The notes: generated by a model from the sequence alone, not told the origin. 64,000 nucleotides of DNA from Arthrobacter sp. FB24 (GCF_000196235.1 NC_008541.1:3534001-3598000), one strand, 5' to 3'. Positions 18,172-28,442 are shown, counted from the stretch's first letter. Numbers and translations are program-made.

Positions 18172-18699
18172 CTAGGCCTGCCTGCGGTAGGCGGCTTCGA
18201 CCACCTGGTACGGATCGTGGCCCGGCACCACGTTGTGCATGGTGATGCGCCCGCCGTTGCCGTCGCCGGGTTCGATGTGGATCTGCCAGCCCCAGTCGGG
18301 TCCCTCCGGAGCCGGATAGGAGCCGGTCAGCCGGACCACGCCGTCGTCGCCGATGGTCCCGGTAAGGGTGAGCCACTCCGGCCCGGAGTGGAACGAATCC
18401 ACCCACACCGCCGTGGCGTTTGTTCCGGAAGAAGCGTCCGACGGCGGTGCGTCGCCCGCCGCCCTAGCCCCACCTTCCGCGTCACCACGAGTGGCCGGCC
18501 CAGAGCCCAGGAGCAGCAGGCCGTTCTGCGGCTGGCCCTCGTGCGCCCATGTGTAGTCGATGGTCACGAAGTCCTTTGCCGTCACTGCCACCGTCGCGGC
18601 GGACACTGATTCCTGGTATTCGTCCGTGGGCATGATCCGCATCCGGTTGTGGCCCTGCCAGGTGCCCGTGAACGGTGCCAAACATTCGACAATTTTCAT
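18172..18699 (-). CDS. DUF1579-like protein
   Basis: 175 residues from ATG 18699. The start LAPFTGTWQGHNRMR, the alternating strands TKDFVTIDYTWAHEGQP and GLLLLGSG, and the end TMHNVVPGHDPYQVVEAAYRR fit a calycin-like beta barrel of the DUF1579 type. A low-complexity insertion (about residues 72-95, Ala/Gly/Asp/Ser) is unusual. No ribosome-binding site is clear. It is the first gene of a two-gene operon with the hypothetical protein at 17428; function unknown. Confidence 0.6.
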   Translation of the reverse strand: MKIVECLAPFTGTWQGHNRMRIMPTDEYQESVSAATVAVTAKDFVTIDYTWAHEGQPQNGLLLLGSGPATRGDAEGGARAAGDAPPSDASSGTNATAVWVDSFHSGPEWLTLTGTIGDDGVVRLTGSYPAPEGPDWGWQIHIEPGDGNGGRITMHNVVPGHDPYQVVEAAYRRQA

Positions 18700-18773
18700 A
18701 CCGGCAGTCTGGCCCTGATCCGCCCGCGCCGCCAGTGGGGGCGCCACCGGTACGGCCCGCCGATACCGCGCGG

Positions 18774-20000
18774 CTAGTAGTTCCGGCGGTGTTTGAGCCG
18801 CGGAATCGTGATGGCGAAGACGACGGCGGCGGCGAACCCCAGCACGCCGGTGGCCCACACGCCGGCCCCCAGTGAGACGGCGGCGGTGACGCCGGAGAGG
18901 AGCACCGGGCCGCCCGTGGCGCCGGCGTCGGCAATGAACCGCCAGAGTCCCAGGAACTGGCCGCGGCCGCGGTCCGGGGAGAAGTCCGCGCCGAGGGTCA
19001 TGATCAGGCCGGAGCTGATGCCGTTGCCGAACCCGATCAGCAGCGCCGCCAGCAGCAGGCCCACGAAGGTGCCCGTGATCGGGATGAGCATCAGGGCGGT
19101 GCCCATGATTACCGTGGACGGGATGGCCACCCATTGCCGGCCCTTGCGGTCCATGAGCTTGCCGGCCGGGTAGAACACCAGCATGTCGATTGCCCCGGAG
19201 AGTCCGTAGATCAGCGAGGCGTGCGTGGCGTCCATGCCCAGGTTGTCCGCCCACAGCGGGATGACCACCTGGCGGGAGGCGCGCAGGGCGCTGAGCAGCA
19301 GGATCCCGGCGCCCACGGTAAGGAACACGCCGGCGTGGGACACGGCAATGCCCCGCATGGTGGGCTCCGGTCCGCGGTTCCCGTCGGCGGATCCCGGCGC
19401 GGGCGGCAGGTCCGGGATGGTGACGGACAGGATGGCGGCCGCTGCCATGGCCGCAACGCCCACCCAGTACGCGCCGCTGATCCCGGCAAACTGCATGACG
19501 CCGGCGCCCACGAACGGGCCGATGAAGATGCCGATCCTGCTCACGCCGCCCAGCGTGGACAGGGCGCGGGCGCGGAAGGCCACGGGCACCGCCTCGGTCA
19601 GGTATTTCTGCCGGGCCAGGCTGAAGACGCTGGCGGCCATCCCGACGACGACCATCGCCGCCGCGAGCAGCCACAGTCCGTCGGGAATCACCGAGGACAG
19701 CGCTGCCGCCGCCAGCGCCAGGGCACCGGCCGCGGCGGCCCCGACGATGGACCAGCGTTCGCCGAATTTGAGGGTGATCAGGGAGGCCGGCAGGTTGAAG
19801 AACCATGAGCCCAGGCCGATCAGAGTGACGATCAGCGCGGCCACCGCCACGGACGCGCCGAGGTCGCGCGCGGAAAGCGCCACTACCGGAAGCACCGCCC
19901 CTTCGCCGATGCAGAACAGCAGCGCCGGTCCGAACGCGGGGACGGCAATGCTGCGGAGGCTGAAGGGTTTGGTGGCTTGTGCGGAGGTCATCCCTTTCAT
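18774..20000 (-). CDS. MFS transporter
   Basis: 408 residues with 12 hydrophobic segments in two halves, the usual major-facilitator layout. The loop 2-3 motif is weak (LKFGERW) and its partner in the second half is GKLMDRKGRQW. A drug or metabolite efflux role is likely from the family; the substrate is unknown. Starts are possible at 20000 or 19991. Divergent from the first CAP/SLH gene. Confidence 0.85.
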   Translation of the reverse strand: MKGMTSAQATKPFSLRSIAVPAFGPALLFCIGEGAVLPVVALSARDLGASVAVAALIVTLIGLGSWFFNLPASLITLKFGERWSIVGAAAAGALALAAAALSSVIPDGLWLLAAAMVVVGMAASVFSLARQKYLTEAVPVAFRARALSTLGGVSRIGIFIGPFVGAGVMQFAGISGAYWVGVAAMAAAAILSVTIPDLPPAPGSADGNRGPEPTMRGIAVSHAGVFLTVGAGILLLSALRASRQVVIPLWADNLGMDATHASLIYGLSGAIDMLVFYPAGKLMDRKGRQWVAIPSTVIMGTALMLIPITGTFVGLLLAALLIGFGNGISSGLIMTLGADFSPDRGRGQFLGLWRFIADAGATGGPVLLSGVTAAVSLGAGVWATGVLGFAAAVVFAITIPRLKHRRNY

Positions 20001-20181
20001 CCTATGCAGGCCCGGGCAATACCGTTTTCCGTGGCGAAAATGGAAAGTGATTGTTTGACCGCATTTGCTGTGGCATTCTTTGGATGTCGCTGCGCTTCCG
20101 GGGCCGGCGAATACTGGGGGCTACCGGAGGTCTCATCGCTGCATCTTTTCCCCCGGGTCACATGTCCAAATGGGGGAACAA

Positions 20182-21876
20182 TTGCATATCTTTCGCGGCG
20201 CTTTGTACCGCTCTCGTGAGCTCGTTTCAAGAGGAGCCAAATCAGCGCTTGGCGCGCTGATCTGCCTGTCATTGTTGTCAGCATCGTTGCTGGCGGGAAT
20301 GCCGGCAGCGCAAGCTGCGGAGCTGGTGGGTGGCGAGACAATCGACCGGACCAATCAGGCCAAAATCGTCGAAGTTTTCAATGGCATCAACGACTTCCGG
20401 GCCTCCCAAGGGCTCAATCCGGTGAATTTCAATGCCACTGTCTCGGAGATGGCCGAAGACTGGTCCGACCATATGGCGGCTTCCGGTAATTTTGTCCACA
20501 ACCCGAATTTCTACACCGATGCCAGGGTCACGGGCCGCTTCGCCGGCGCGGCCGAAATCATCGCAGCCCGTTCGGATGACTGGGCGCAGGGACTGGTGGA
20601 GCAGTGGATCGACTCACCCGGACACAACGCCGTCATGAGCGATCCCAAGCTCACCACCGTGGGCGTAGGGATCACCTATTTGGAGGGCAAACGCAGCGGC
20701 GAGCTGACGTTGTATGGCACGGTGAATTTCTTCACGTTCTGGAATCCGCCGGTTGGGATGTACACCACCGCCCAGGACTTCTTCGACGGCAAGCCCTCCA
20801 TCGACACGGCACAGATAATCACCGTCGATACTGAAGATCCCGTCTTTGACGACGGGCTCAATAAAGTGACCATCCCTGATGCCCAGGGAGTGGACTACTT
20901 TGTGAACCAGGTTCCGACGCCGCCCGGAACCTACGACGCCGTGGTGGGCCGCATGCAGGTCACTGCGACCGCCAAGGCGGGCTACCGCGTCTTCGGGACA
21001 CTGCGTTGGGAGCATGAGTTCCTGGCACCGCCCACGGAAATCGTCCCGATCGCTCCGACGTTTGATGGCGTAACCGGCCGGTTCACTGTTCCTTACATGG
21101 AAGGGGTCCAGTACTGGGTCAACGATTCCCTCTGGGGCTCCTCAACCTTCAGCAGCGAGTGGGACACAACGGTCTATATCCGGGCCGAGGCCCTCAAGGG
21201 CTACAAGCTCAGCGGCACCACGTCCTGGCAGTACTACTTCGCCAAGCCGGACCAGCCGGCTGATCCAGGCCCGGAGACGCCCGCAGAGCCGTCCGGCAGC
21301 TTTACCGATGTCCCTGCAGGAACGCAGTTCGCCACCGAGATCAACTGGCTCGCCAGCCGTGGCATCAGCACCGGCTGGGTAGAAGGCGACGGCTCTGCAA
21401 CGTACCGGCCGCTGACTCCGGTCAACCGGGACGCCATGGCCGCCTTCATGTACCGCCTGCTGGGCGAGCCGCCCTTCAACGCCCCGGCCGCGTCTCCGTT
21501 CGCGGACATGTCCAGCAGCACCAAGTTCTACAAGGAGATCACCTGGCTCGCGGACAAGCGCATTTCCACTGGCTGGGAAGTCAACGGGGCGCGGACGTAC
21601 CGCCCTGTGACGCCCGTCAACCGGGACGCCATGGCCGCCTTCCTTTACCGGCTCGCCGGCCAGCCCAGCTTCACGCCCCCGCTCGCCTCGCCGTTCATGG
21701 ATGTGGATACGAGCAACCAGTTCTACAAGGAAATCACGTGGCTGGCCGCGCAGGGCATCTCCTCGGGCTGGAACGAAGGCAACGGCAAAGCCAGCTATCG
21801 GCCCTGGTCTGCCGTCAACCGCGACGCCATGGCCGCCTTCATGTACCGCTGGAACACAAAATTCGGCCGGCCATGA
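20182..21876 (+). CDS. Secreted CAP-domain protein with three SLH-like repeats
   Basis: 564 residues. The start is taken as TTG 20182 because GGGGG lies 5 nt upstream and a Sec signal peptide follows at once (LGALICLSLLSASLL, cleavage after AQA); ATG 20170 is in frame but removes the GGGGG. CAP/SCP domain at about 57-195 with GHNAVMSDP. Two beta modules follow (about 210-360; VDYFVN, TATAKAGY, LRWEHEF), the same module as in the S8 protease. The C-terminus has three SLH-like repeats (QFYKEITWLA, ISTGW, NRDAMAAFMYR). CAP proteins bind lipids or peptidoglycan; SLH repeats hold proteins to wall polymers. Confidence 0.85.
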   Translation: MHIFRGALYRSRELVSRGAKSALGALICLSLLSASLLAGMPAAQAAELVGGETIDRTNQAKIVEVFNGINDFRASQGLNPVNFNATVSEMAEDWSDHMAASGNFVHNPNFYTDARVTGRFAGAAEIIAARSDDWAQGLVEQWIDSPGHNAVMSDPKLTTVGVGITYLEGKRSGELTLYGTVNFFTFWNPPVGMYTTAQDFFDGKPSIDTAQIITVDTEDPVFDDGLNKVTIPDAQGVDYFVNQVPTPPGTYDAVVGRMQVTATAKAGYRVFGTLRWEHEFLAPPTEIVPIAPTFDGVTGRFTVPYMEGVQYWVNDSLWGSSTFSSEWDTTVYIRAEALKGYKLSGTTSWQYYFAKPDQPADPGPETPAEPSGSFTDVPAGTQFATEINWLASRGISTGWVEGDGSATYRPLTPVNRDAMAAFMYRLLGEPPFNAPAASPFADMSSSTKFYKEITWLADKRISTGWEVNGARTYRPVTPVNRDAMAAFLYRLAGQPSFTPPLASPFMDVDTSNQFYKEITWLAAQGISSGWNEGNGKASYRPWSAVNRDAMAAFMYRWNTKFGRP

Positions 21877-21917
21877 GGCCGCTCGCGTACCGCTCATCAA
21901 CCTTCAGGGGGAACCAA

Positions 21918-23258
21918 TTGCACCTACTCGTTACAAGCCTGCGCTCGTTGCGGAGTCCACGGACCGCACGGAAGGCGGCAGCCGCTCTCACCTGCACCAT
22001 GCTGCTTTCCGCAACGTTCTTTGTTGGCGGTCCGGCCGCCACCGCGGCTCCCGTGGCGCCCGCAACCGAAGCGTCGGATACCCGCCAGGGTGAGCAAGTG
22101 GGAACTCCAGCGGTCGTACCGGCGCCCGCCGCCGCCCAGGCTCCGGCAGCCGGACCACTGCCCGGCGCGCCCACCACCGGAAGCGGACCCGTCACCGAAG
22201 GCACCACGACCGCCGGCGGAACCATCAACAGGGCCAACAGCCAGCAGCTCACCGATGTCTTCAACGCCATCAATGCCTTCCGGGCCACGAAGGGGCTGCA
22301 GGCCGTGACATTCAATGCCACGGTGTCCGAGATGGCCGAGGACTGGTCCGACTACATGGCCAGCAGCGGCAAATTCGAGCACAATCCCGGCTTCCACACC
22401 GATCCGCGTGTGGAAGGCCGCTGGACCTATGCAGGCGAAATCATCGCCGGCCGCCCGGACCACTCCGGAGCCGGTCTGGTGGACCAGTGGATCGCCTCGC
22501 CCGGCCACAACGCAATCATGAGTGACCCCAACTACACCACCATCGGCATCGGCATCGCCCGGCTTTCCGATCCCGACTACCTCCTGGGCACCGTGAACTT
22601 CTTCAATTTCGCGATGCCCCCGGCCGGCTCGTACGCCACAGCTGCGGAGTTCCTGAACGGTTCAGCAGAATCGACCCCGTTCGCGGATGTCCCTTCCGGC
22701 ACCCAGTTCGCGGATGAGATCAACTGGCTCGCCAGCCAGGGCATCAGCACGGGCTGGAAGGAAGCGAACGGAACCACCACCTACCGTCCCGTGACGCCGG
22801 TCAACCGCGATGCCATGGCAGCGTTTATGTACCGCTTGGTGGGCGAACCCCCGTACAGCGCGCCGTACTACTCCTGGTTCGCAGACATCGCTCCCGGGAC
22901 GCAGTTCTACAAGGAGATCAACTGGCTGGCGGAATACGGCATCTCCGGCGGCTGGGATGAAGGCAACGGCCAGTACACGTACCGTCCGCTGACGCCGGTG
23001 AAGCGCGACGCCATGGCCGCGTTCCTGTACCGGCTCATGGGCCAGCCCGCGTTCACCCCCCCGGCCACTTCGCCCTTCGTAGATGTGTCCACCAGCAACC
23101 AGTTCTACAAGGAGATCACCTGGCTGGCCTCCCTGAAGATCTCCACCGGCTGGGATGAAGGAAACGGAAAGTTCTCCTACCGGCCGCTGAACTCGGTCAA
23201 CCGCGATGCCATGGCCGCCTTCATGTACCGCCTGGTCACCAGCCCGGCGAACGGCTAG
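21918..23258 (+). CDS. Secreted CAP-domain protein with three SLH-like repeats (paralogue)
   Basis: 446 residues from TTG 21918, preceded by GGGGGAACCAA. Signal peptide (AAAALTCTMLLSATFF, cleavage near ATAA), a Pro/Ala/Thr-rich linker to about 95, a CAP domain (FNAINAFRATKGL, MAEDWSDYM, SPGHNAIMSDP) and three SLH-like repeats. The CAP domain is clearly a duplicate of the preceding gene's, but the two beta modules are absent. It starts 41 nt after that gene's stop and probably shares its transcript. A surface role in wall remodelling or adhesion is inferred. Confidence 0.85.
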   Translation: MHLLVTSLRSLRSPRTARKAAAALTCTMLLSATFFVGGPAATAAPVAPATEASDTRQGEQVGTPAVVPAPAAAQAPAAGPLPGAPTTGSGPVTEGTTTAGGTINRANSQQLTDVFNAINAFRATKGLQAVTFNATVSEMAEDWSDYMASSGKFEHNPGFHTDPRVEGRWTYAGEIIAGRPDHSGAGLVDQWIASPGHNAIMSDPNYTTIGIGIARLSDPDYLLGTVNFFNFAMPPAGSYATAAEFLNGSAESTPFADVPSGTQFADEINWLASQGISTGWKEANGTTTYRPVTPVNRDAMAAFMYRLVGEPPYSAPYYSWFADIAPGTQFYKEINWLAEYGISGGWDEGNGQYTYRPLTPVKRDAMAAFLYRLMGQPAFTPPATSPFVDVSTSNQFYKEITWLASLKISTGWDEGNGKFSYRPLNSVNRDAMAAFMYRLVTSPANG

Positions 23259-23262
23259 CCGC

Positions 23263-25176
23263 ATGGCTTTAATAAAACGCCCCGCCCGCACCCGCTACCT
23301 CGTTGTGGCAGCCCTCGTGGCCGGGGCGTCAACTCTGGCCGGTCCGGCAGTTCCGGCGCAGGCGTCAGAAGCCTGCGTCCTCGTTCCCAACGGGGCTTAC
23401 ACATGTTTCGACCGCGGCGACGAAGGTGCCGGCGAATGTCCCGGTGGCGCGTGGGTCGGCCCGGACAACGTGGTGCACTACGGTCCTCAACCGGAGCGGT
23501 TCCAGAACTGGCTGTTCGCCCCGTCACCGCTGATTGCGGGCCGTCCCGCCGTCGGAAGGACGCTTACGGTCCAGCCCTGCAACTGGGTTCCGGACCCCGT
23601 CACGCTGCACGTCCAGTGGAAGCGGAACGGGCGTGCCATTCCCGGAGCGACCGGACAGTCCTACACGCTGACCGAGTCGGACCAGGGCAAAGCCATAACG
23701 GTGACCGTGACCGGATCGAAGGCAGCCTTCGCCAGTCTGGCGCGGACCAGCGCACCCACGGCCGTTATTGCTCTCGCTGAGTCATACGTCGATCCGCCGG
23801 CGCCGGAAATCGTCGTCGGAAACTCCGTCACGAGCGTCGGCACGCGGCTGTACGCGACCAATACTTGGCGGTACACCGAGCTGTCATATTCCCACCAGTG
23901 GAAGCGCGACGGTGCAGCTGTGGACGGAGCCACTGGCGAAGAGTACGTCCTGACGACGGCGGACATCGGCCACAAAATGACGGTGACCCGGACGGGCTGG
24001 CGCCCTGGATGGGCCACGGTGACAAAGTCCAGCGCCCAGTCCGACGTCGTGGTGGCGGGTCCCCCGCCGTCGTTCACCCTGCCGCCGGACACCACGGCAC
24101 CGGTGGTGGCTCCCTCCCTTGCCCAGGGAACGTACCTCTACGGCCAGGCACTTTCCCTCGCGGCAGATGAGACCGCTGACATCTTCTACACAACAGACGG
24201 TTCGACGCCGACGCAAAGCAGCGGCCGTTACAGCGGCCCCTTCTCCCTGGACAGGACCACCGAGCTTCGTTTCATCGGCATTGATCTGGCGGGAAATGTC
24301 TCGGCGGCCGCCACCCAGGTTTACTCGATCAAGCCCGAGCCGGTCGTGGACTCCGCCGCCCCCTCAATGTCCATGTCCCTCCAGAACGGGACCTACCTGA
24401 CCGGGCAGCGGCTGGAGATTTCGACTGACGAGGTGGCAGCCGTCTACTACACCACTGATGGAAGCACTCCGACAACCGCCTCCTCCGAGTATTCGTCGCC
24501 GCTCAAATTGGAAGCAAGCGCGGCCTACCGGTTCATTGCCGTTGACACCAGCGGCAACTCGTCCGTTCCGGTGAGCCGAAGCTTCGTAGTACAAACGCCG
24601 GTGTTTGACGACATCGGGCCGGGAACCCAGTTCTTCGCCGAGATCAGCTGGCTCGCCAAGGAAGGCATTTCAACGGGCTGGGACGAACGGGGCTCCCGCA
24701 CATACCGGCCCGTGCAGCCCGTGAACCGGGACGCGATGGCGGCGTTCATGTACCGGCTGGCCGGGTACCCGCCGTTTATCCCTCCGGCCGCATCCCCGTT
24801 TACTGACATCGCACCCGGGAACCAGTTCTACAAGGAAATTACCTGGCTGGCCTCAACGGGAATCTCCACCGGGTGGGACGAAGGCAACGGACGCCGGAGC
24901 TACCGTCCCCTGCAGCCCGTCAACCGGGATGCGATGGCAGCCTTCATGTACAGGTTCGCCGGCAGCCCCGATTTTGGCGCGTCACCCCTTTCGCAATTCA
25001 CGGATGTCGCCGGCTCACCGTTCTACAAGGAGATCAGCTGGTTCGCTGACAAAGGCATATCCACGGGATACACGGAACCGAACTGGACGCGGACCTACCG
25101 CCCGCTGAAGCCGGTCAACCGCGACGCCATGGCTGCTTTCATGTACCGCCTCCACAGCGCCTTCGGCACTAAGTAG
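23263..25176 (+). CDS. Secreted Ig-like/chitobiase-C-like protein with three SLH-like repeats
   Basis: 637 residues, ATG 23263, only 4 nt after the previous stop, so co-translated. Signal peptide (YLVVAALVAGASTLAG, cleavage after AQA). Two Ig-like modules of the VQWKRNGRAIPGATG and HQWKRDGAAVDGATG type (about 85-260). Two CHB_HEX_C-like modules follow (IFYTTDGSTPT and VYYTTDGSTPT), and three SLH-like repeats end the protein. No catalytic domain is seen, so it looks like an adhesive or structural surface protein, perhaps carbohydrate-binding. Confidence 0.82.
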   Translation: MALIKRPARTRYLVVAALVAGASTLAGPAVPAQASEACVLVPNGAYTCFDRGDEGAGECPGGAWVGPDNVVHYGPQPERFQNWLFAPSPLIAGRPAVGRTLTVQPCNWVPDPVTLHVQWKRNGRAIPGATGQSYTLTESDQGKAITVTVTGSKAAFASLARTSAPTAVIALAESYVDPPAPEIVVGNSVTSVGTRLYATNTWRYTELSYSHQWKRDGAAVDGATGEEYVLTTADIGHKMTVTRTGWRPGWATVTKSSAQSDVVVAGPPPSFTLPPDTTAPVVAPSLAQGTYLYGQALSLAADETADIFYTTDGSTPTQSSGRYSGPFSLDRTTELRFIGIDLAGNVSAAATQVYSIKPEPVVDSAAPSMSMSLQNGTYLTGQRLEISTDEVAAVYYTTDGSTPTTASSEYSSPLKLEASAAYRFIAVDTSGNSSVPVSRSFVVQTPVFDDIGPGTQFFAEISWLAKEGISTGWDERGSRTYRPVQPVNRDAMAAFMYRLAGYPPFIPPAASPFTDIAPGNQFYKEITWLASTGISTGWDEGNGRRSYRPLQPVNRDAMAAFMYRFAGSPDFGASPLSQFTDVAGSPFYKEISWFADKGISTGYTEPNWTRTYRPLKPVNRDAMAAFMYRLHSAFGTK

Positions 25177-25181
25177 CCTTC

Positions 25182-25873
25182 ATGGATGACGAGACAGCGG
25201 CGTCCGGCCAGCCGGTTCCCCCGGATGACCGGGCGCCGCTGTCGCCCCGCCAGCGGGTGCTCCTGTACTTCAACACCACCCGGCGGAAGTTCTGGGCCGG
25301 CGCCACCCTTGTGGCCGTCTGGCTGCTGCTGGAGTTTCTGCTCGACGGCCGGCCATACCTGGGGCCTGTTCCCAACCTGTTCCTGTACGCCGGCATCGCC
25401 GTGCTGTGGATCCTGTTCACACATGGAGCCGGGCTCGCCAAACCGCCGCCCATGCCTGCGGAGATCATGCGCCAGGATGCTCCGGGACGGTTTCCAATAA
25501 GGAGGAATGGGACTCGCCGCTGCCGCCGGACCAGGCGCTCGAAGCCCTGCAGGACACCTTCGAGCAGCCCGGAGTGCGCACCGAGGTGATGGACCGCAGC
25601 CTGTGGATTCAACTGGGCAAGGAATGGCAGGCCGCCGAATGGTGGCACCGTGACGCCGCCCGGGACATGAAGCGCCGGCCGGCGCTGCAGTTCTTCGTCG
25701 AAGCGGCCGACGCCGGGTCCCGTGTCTCCGCCTACAGCGTGGACCGCACACTCATGGGGCTGTACGACGTCGTGAAACTGTCGGACGAAATGTCCGGCAC
25801 CGCCGTCGAACTCGCCCGGAAAGCCACCGGCGCACCGCCCAAAAGCAAGCCGCCGAAAGGCAAGCGGAACTAG
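25182..25873 (+). pseudogene. Small membrane protein gene with apparent frameshift
   Basis: From ATG 25182 the first frame encodes a Pro-rich head and two hydrophobic segments (FWAGATLVAVWLLLEFLL, LFLYAGIAVLWILFT), then after about 25490 turns into Arg/Cys-rich nonsense. At that point another frame opens with gene-like sequence to 25873 (NKEEWDSPLPPDQALEALQD, WIQLGKEWQAAEWW, KSKPPKGKRN). The simplest reading is one protein of about 230 residues broken by a -1-type shift, real or a sequencing error. Two overlapping genes are less likely since the second has no good start. It follows the SLH gene by 5 nt. Family not recognised. Confidence 0.5.
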
Positions 25874-25963
25874 CCATTGTTCGACTTGTTTATCCGGCCG
25901 GAATAGACTTCGCTCACTTGCACTTTTCCGGTGCCGTTTTGGATTCATTATCTGGGGGAACAA

Positions 25964-27565
25964 TTGACACTGCTGGCGCGGCCCAAAACACTGGGTCCGG
26001 TAATCCTCGCGGCCGTTCTGTCGCTGCTGTTTATGACGGCGGCGCCGGCGGCCACAGCGGCAGCCGGAGCCACCATTAGCGGCACGGTATCAGTGCCCGC
26101 GGGCGCGGATGTAAAGAATGCGTTCGTCGCAATTTCGGGCACGAATTACTCCCGCCAGATCGGCGTTTCCGCGGACGGTTCCTACCGCTTTGATGAATTG
26201 GCTGCCGGGTCCTACACGGTCCGCTTTGATTACCAGTCCTGGCCCAGCCCGGACAGTATCCGCCCCGCACCGCAGTGGTACAAGGGCGGTGCCCGTTTCA
26301 GCCAGGCCACCAGCGTCACGCTTGCCGCCGGCCAGAGCCTCGCCGGCATCTCGGGAACGCTCGACGCCGGAGCCTTCATCAGCGGCCGGCTCACCCTGCC
26401 GTCCGGGGTGGACGCTGCGAAGGTCAGGATCGTTGCCAGCGAAACCGGCAATGCCAGCTACCTGCATTCCGCCACGGTGTACGCGCGGGCTGACGGCAGC
26501 TATGTGCTGAACGGGCTTCCGCCGGGCCGGTACCAGCTGTCCTTCTCCTCGCAGGACCGGGCCGGCGGCGGAATCGTCAGCAGCTATTACGGCGGTGCCA
26601 CGGAGGCAGCCGCCACCGTCCTGGACGTGCCGCACCTTGGCGGGATCAACAATGTGGATCAGACGCTCACCGCCGCCGGGGCAGTCGGCGGGACGGTCAC
26701 GGTTCCCGAGGGCATCTCGCCGGCCGGGATCTTCGTCAGCGCCTACCCGCAGGACGGGTCCACCAGCGTGCCCAGCGCCCGGACGGACGCCGGCGGCAAC
26801 TTCGACATCGGCCATGTGAAGCCGGGCACCTACAAGCTCGCCTTTGAAGCATCCGGCCTCGAGCCGCAGTGGTACGGCCAGACCGGCAGCCCCGATGACT
26901 CGCCCGTGCTGACGGTTGACGCCGGTCAGGCGGTCGGAGGGCTGCAGCAGACCATCCAGCTCACTGCCTCCGCGTCGCCGCTGGTGTTCGCCGATGTTCC
27001 CCCGGGCACCCAGTTCGAGGCCGAGATCAACTGGCTGGCCGGCCAGGGCATCAGCACCGGCTGGGTTGAACCGAACGGCACCAAGACGTACCGCCCGCTG
27101 TGGCCCGTGAACCGCGACGCGATGGCGGCGTTTATGTACCGGCTGTCCGGCAAGCCGGATTTCTGGCCGCCGCCCGTCTCGCCGTTCGCGGACCTGGCCC
27201 CGAGCGACATGTACTTCAAGGAGATCATCTGGCTCACGGCCCGCAACGTTTCCACGGGCTGGGTTGACGGCAACGGCACCAGGACGTTCCGGCCCAGCCA
27301 GCCGGTCAATCGTGACGCGATGGCAGCGTTTATGTACCGCCTGGCAGGAAGGCCGGCCTTCGATCCGCCCGCCGTTTCCCCATTCGCAGATGTGACCACG
27401 GACAACGTCTATTATCACGAGATCACATGGCTGGCCGCGCAGGATATTTCCACGGGCTGGAAGGAAACGGACGGGACCAGGACGTTCCGGCCCTACCAGG
27501 CAGTGAACCGCGACGCCATGGCAGCCTTCATGTACCGCTTCGCTTCAAAGTTCACCCCGGTGTAG
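25964..27565 (+). CDS. Secreted prealbumin-like-repeat protein with three SLH-like repeats
   Basis: 533 residues from TTG 25964 (GGGGG 5 nt upstream). Signal peptide VILAAVLSLLFMTAAPAATA. Three copies of an about 95-residue repeat (ATISGTVSVPAGA, ADGSYRFDELAAGSYTVRF, PQWYKGGA, AAGQSLAGI), which look like carboxypeptidase-regulatory/Cna-B beta-sandwiches, then three SLH-like repeats. It is a short relative of the 1518-residue protein at 33967. It probably forms a stalk on the cell surface; no enzyme domain is visible. Confidence 0.83.
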   Translation: MTLLARPKTLGPVILAAVLSLLFMTAAPAATAAAGATISGTVSVPAGADVKNAFVAISGTNYSRQIGVSADGSYRFDELAAGSYTVRFDYQSWPSPDSIRPAPQWYKGGARFSQATSVTLAAGQSLAGISGTLDAGAFISGRLTLPSGVDAAKVRIVASETGNASYLHSATVYARADGSYVLNGLPPGRYQLSFSSQDRAGGGIVSSYYGGATEAAATVLDVPHLGGINNVDQTLTAAGAVGGTVTVPEGISPAGIFVSAYPQDGSTSVPSARTDAGGNFDIGHVKPGTYKLAFEASGLEPQWYGQTGSPDDSPVLTVDAGQAVGGLQQTIQLTASASPLVFADVPPGTQFEAEINWLAGQGISTGWVEPNGTKTYRPLWPVNRDAMAAFMYRLSGKPDFWPPPVSPFADLAPSDMYFKEIIWLTARNVSTGWVDGNGTRTFRPSQPVNRDAMAAFMYRLAGRPAFDPPAVSPFADVTTDNVYYHEITWLAAQDISTGWKETDGTRTFRPYQAVNRDAMAAFMYRFASKFTPV

Positions 27566-27701
27566 CGGCCGCCCGCGGTTCACCCGGTTCAACGGTCCGG
27601 GTCAGGGCGGGAACTTCCAGCAGCCCCTCACGCATCGCCCCGCCACGGGGCTAGGATCAGGTATCGCCGAAAAGCTTTCGTAACCCGGTTAGGGACAAGC
27701 C

Positions 27702-28442
27702 ATGACATCGAAGTCCGCCAGCACTCGCGAACCTCTTGAACAGCCCCGGGCGGCCAGCGCCGGACTGGCTGGCCAGCTCAGCGATCTTGCCCGGGACCTG
27801 CAGCAGGAACAGGACACCGAAGTCATCCTGAAGATCATTGTCCACGCCGCCCTGGAACTGATCCCGCACGTCTCGGAGGCCTCCATCAGCCTGGTGACCG
27901 GCCGCCGCACGATCGAGTCCCGGGCTGCCTCGGGTGAACTTCCCGTCAAAATAGACGCGCTGCAAAGTGAGATGGGTCAGGGCCCCTGCCTGGAAGCAGC
28001 CTATGACGAACGCGTGGTGCGGGTTCCCGACCTGGCCAACGACAACCGATGGCCAGGCTTCGCGCAGGCGGCTTACAACCTTGGCGCCCGCAGCATGCTC
28101 TCCATCCAGCTCTTCGTGGAGGGAGACAAACTGGGTGCCTTGAACCTTTATGGCCAGGACGTGAACGTCTTCGACGACGAATCGGAACAGATCGCACTCC
28201 TGGTAGCTGCCCACGCCGCCATCGCCTTCTCCGACGCCAAGGAAATCGCGCAGCTGACCCAGGCCCTGGACACCCGGGACCTGATCGGCCAGGCCAAGGG
28301 AATTCTGATGGAGAGGTTCAAGATCACGCCCCAGCAGGCCTTCCTGGTACTGACCAAGGCGAGCTCGGAATCGAACATGAAGCTCAGGGACGTGGCCGAA
28401 CATCTGGCCAGCAGCGGGGAGATTGTCACCCGCCGGAAGTGA
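27702..28442 (+). CDS. GAF-ANTAR regulator 1
   Basis: 246 residues. A GAF sensor domain (about 40-180; MGQGPCLEAAYDERVVRVPDL) precedes an ANTAR RNA-binding domain (about 185-240; LIGQAKGILMERFKITPQQAFLVL). ANTAR proteins bind tandem hairpins in nascent RNA and prevent termination. AGGGAC precedes the ATG. It is the first of three such genes within 4 kb; its target RNA is not evident nearby. Confidence 0.88.
   Translation: MTSKSASTREPLEQPRAASAGLAGQLSDLARDLQQEQDTEVILKIIVHAALELIPHVSEASISLVTGRRTIESRAASGELPVKIDALQSEMGQGPCLEAAYDERVVRVPDLANDNRWPGFAQAAYNLGARSMLSIQLFVEGDKLGALNLYGQDVNVFDDESEQIALLVAAHAAIAFSDAKEIAQLTQALDTRDLIGQAKGILMERFKITPQQAFLVLTKASSESNMKLRDVAEHLASSGEIVTRRK

Noticed and set aside
20065..20181. 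Upstream extension of the first CAP protein
   Set aside because: It adds residues with no signal-peptide character before a perfect signal peptide, and would ignore the GGGGG-TTG cassette shared with two neighbours.
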